Shown: piece by piece, positions 62,001 to 64,000 of the stretch
Position numbering within the stretch: the stretch's first letter is position 1
Layout of the letters: each line of letters starts with the position of its first letter
DNA from: Agelaius tricolor
Lineage: Eukaryota; Chordata; Aves; Passeriformes; Icteridae
Length of the DNA: 64,000 nucleotides
Reading direction: 5' to 3'
NCBI GenBank assembly: GCA_023055355.1
Contig: JALJCS010000015.1
Span: 10,595,501 to 10,659,500 of the forward strand
Translations under genes and position numbers: made by a program
Notes under the pieces: model-generated
The model's database searches: none
What the model was told of the DNA's origin: nothing
Seen by the model: only the letters and a program-made list of their open reading frames with translations

Positions 62001-64000
62001 TCAAAATTCAAGTTCCTTTTTTTCCTCCCCAATAATCAGCCCTGAATCACCAAACCAGTTAGTTAAGCCAAATGTTTATTACACTTAAACAAAATTAAAA
62101 AAATAAAACCATACTGCTTCCCTTTAGAGGCAGTAATGTATTAGCATCTGAACCAAGTTGTCCTCAGGATACAATTTCATTGAGCATCCCTTCCTCATTT
62201 ATTATAGTAGCTTAATCTGCCTTAGCTCTTGTTACAGCTTGTTTAAACTGTTCTCAGATTTTTTTCCTACCTAACACATTCTACACTGGCTGTAGAATAC
62301 TTTTGACATGACATGCTGTGCTAGGAGTTGCTGGTGATCATTTCCAGGGCTGTCACTGACACAGTGTTTTCAGTAATTCTCATAACAGCACTTTAGAGGG
62401 AGCTGATCAAAAACTACTAGAAAAGGTCCTTTGTCCCTTGCATATTTTGTTAGCAGGGAATTGGACTGGTGTCCTCATGCAGCACCACTGCCAGCTTTGA
62501 ACCAAAACTCCTGTTTATGACTTGCCAAGACAGTAACTCCTTGAAGCATCATCTCCCAGACTTTGCAATGGGAACCTCTGCAATGAAATAATGATCTCTG
62601 GGATAATGACTCCAAAATAATAACCTCTGTGAAATACTGAAAGACTGAGCCATTAAGTAACTGTCTCAACTTCTGCTGTTACCACAATCAAGTGAACTGC
62701 CCTAAAGGCTGTATTTTCAAAGCCTGGAATTTGTCACACCACAATTGGTGACAATGTGTTCACCATCACTTGCTCAATGGGATAGGATAATTCAACCCAT
62801 TCCACTCAAATAAGCACTTTCAGCATTCTGTTCAAAAGTCATTACACTCATTTCTGTAGCAAAGATGGTAAGTACTGTCTACAGAAGAGCATCTTTCTTA
62901 CTTGGAACCACTCTGTTTAAAAAAAAAAAAAATCAATGTGAGTGATGGAAAATTAAGGCATTTGGTGAACTGAAGCACCAACCACATAAAACTTTTATTA
63001 TCCAGATATTTCCAGGCTGAAAAGGCCCAAGATGTCATTGAGTATGAAATATGGATTATTTTTAAAAAGCCAGATGCTACAAATAAGCTGCTTTGAAAAA
63101 AAAGTGGTATTTTGAATGCCAAGAAATCAATTTAATGCAACGTGAAGTAGAACACACACTTCAGTATTTCTTCCAAAAAACATTCATGAACATTACCTTT
63201 TCTAATAGGGCTTAGTGTATGTTGAAGTCTACCTAAGGAAAAAAAAAACAAACTAGCGATTTGATTTCCAAAAGGTTATGTATTTGTCTTCAACTGCTTC
63301 AACAAAAAAATCTGGTAGTTCAGCTCTCTTTTTATTTTGGAGGAAATTAATTTGCAACTTATTAGATGCTAAGATCTGTTCTTGAAAGTAGAAGGAAAAA
63401 AAGATGATTAGGAGCACCTACACAATGTCCAGTCCAAGTAAATGCACTTTACTAAAAGTACAAATACCCAATGAGAAACCCTACATAACTTTGCTAATTT
63501 GAATCTGTATGTCTACATATGCTCATTTTGAGCTTTTTTCCTTTAAACAATGGTAAGTGCCATTTAAGTTAAAATCATATCTGAAAGTGTTTTTATCCCT
63601 GAGCAATAACCAAAGGAACATATTCCTGTGCATTTTTAATTTTTCTGGCACAAGAAGTACTCTCACATCTGTGAGGACTGATTTGGAATCACTACTCTTG
63701 GAAGACAGATTATTTTATTTATTTCTTCAACATGATTCCCTGAAGAGTTAGAGAGGCTTCAGAGCCACAAATGGGGTAACCCAGCAAAACCCCAGCCGGT
63801 GCCAAGGGACTGGGGGAAATAGTTTTAACACCACATTCAATCTCCTGAGCCCAGGGAACTGTAACCAGCCTGGGGACTTTTACTGATTACAGTCCAAGGC
63901 AGCTTTTTAATTTCTTCTCTGGAAGCCACTGATACACATTTAACAATCTCAGTGGAGTTACCTGTAGATTTCTGCATCTTGCTAAGAAACACTCACTAGG

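Larger units (their letters stand above)
40246..64000 (-). other. TOX3: 3' part of TOX3 intron 1 (at least 23.7 kb)
   Basis: This is sequence upstream of exon 2 on the minus strand, continuing past the window end. No CpG-rich promoter-like stretch or frame encoding the known TOX3 N-terminus (ending GYYGYSK) was found, so exon 1 lies further out. Contents: an (ATT)8 microsatellite, several poly(A) runs, a candidate regulatory block near 46.1-46.4 kb, a region open on both strands at 46.9-47.3 kb, and a protein-like tract at 58.56-59.07 kb. The rest holds nothing I can name. Confidence 0.8.

Overview
This is vertebrate nuclear DNA, most likely avian. It is AT-rich, intron-dominated and almost free of long open frames. 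It carries two copies of the CR1 LINE 3' end typical of birds, at about 6.1 and 25.2 kb in opposite orientations. The one gene I can identify is TOX3 (TOX high-mobility-group box family member 3; older names TNRC9, CAGF9), which runs on the minus strand. Six coding exons (exons 2-7, assuming the known TOX3 layout) assemble into 548 codons plus a stop. Only the short first coding exon, about 29 residues in other vertebrates, is missing. It must lie beyond base 64000.

Layout from low to high coordinates. Bases 1-14914 are 3' flanking DNA with no recognisable gene; they hold a four-copy 30-bp minisatellite, a CR1 fragment, a T/G-rich simple stretch and a cluster of short palindromes. The TOX3 3' UTR is about 14915-16048, ending at two AATAAA signals. 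Exon 7 (16049-16795) encodes the Gln-rich C-terminus. Exons 6 (18425-18505) and 5 (19838-20065) together encode the HMG box, with a basic nuclear-localisation stretch just before it. Exon 4 (21403-21672), exon 3 (35987-36241) and exon 2 (40180-40245) encode the N-terminal regulatory half. Intron 3 is about 14.3 kb. Bases 40246-64000 are the 3' part of a long intron 1.

All five introns with both ends in the window are phase 0, with consensus GT and AG ends, so each internal exon is a whole number of codons. The parts give a nuclear chromatin and transcription factor: an N-terminal activation region, an NLS, one HMG box and a glutamine-rich C-terminal region.

I found no evidence of a novel multi-gene system, CRISPR array, RNA gene or intact mobile element. 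The observations most worth a second look are an unexplained protein-like tract in intron 1 (58.56-59.07 kb), a pair of facing POU-octamer-like sites in intron 3, clusters of perfect short palindromes at 4.2 and 24.2 kb, and a tandem NAGNAG splice acceptor at exon 3. Suggested regulatory elements are inferred from motif content only; no alignment could be run.
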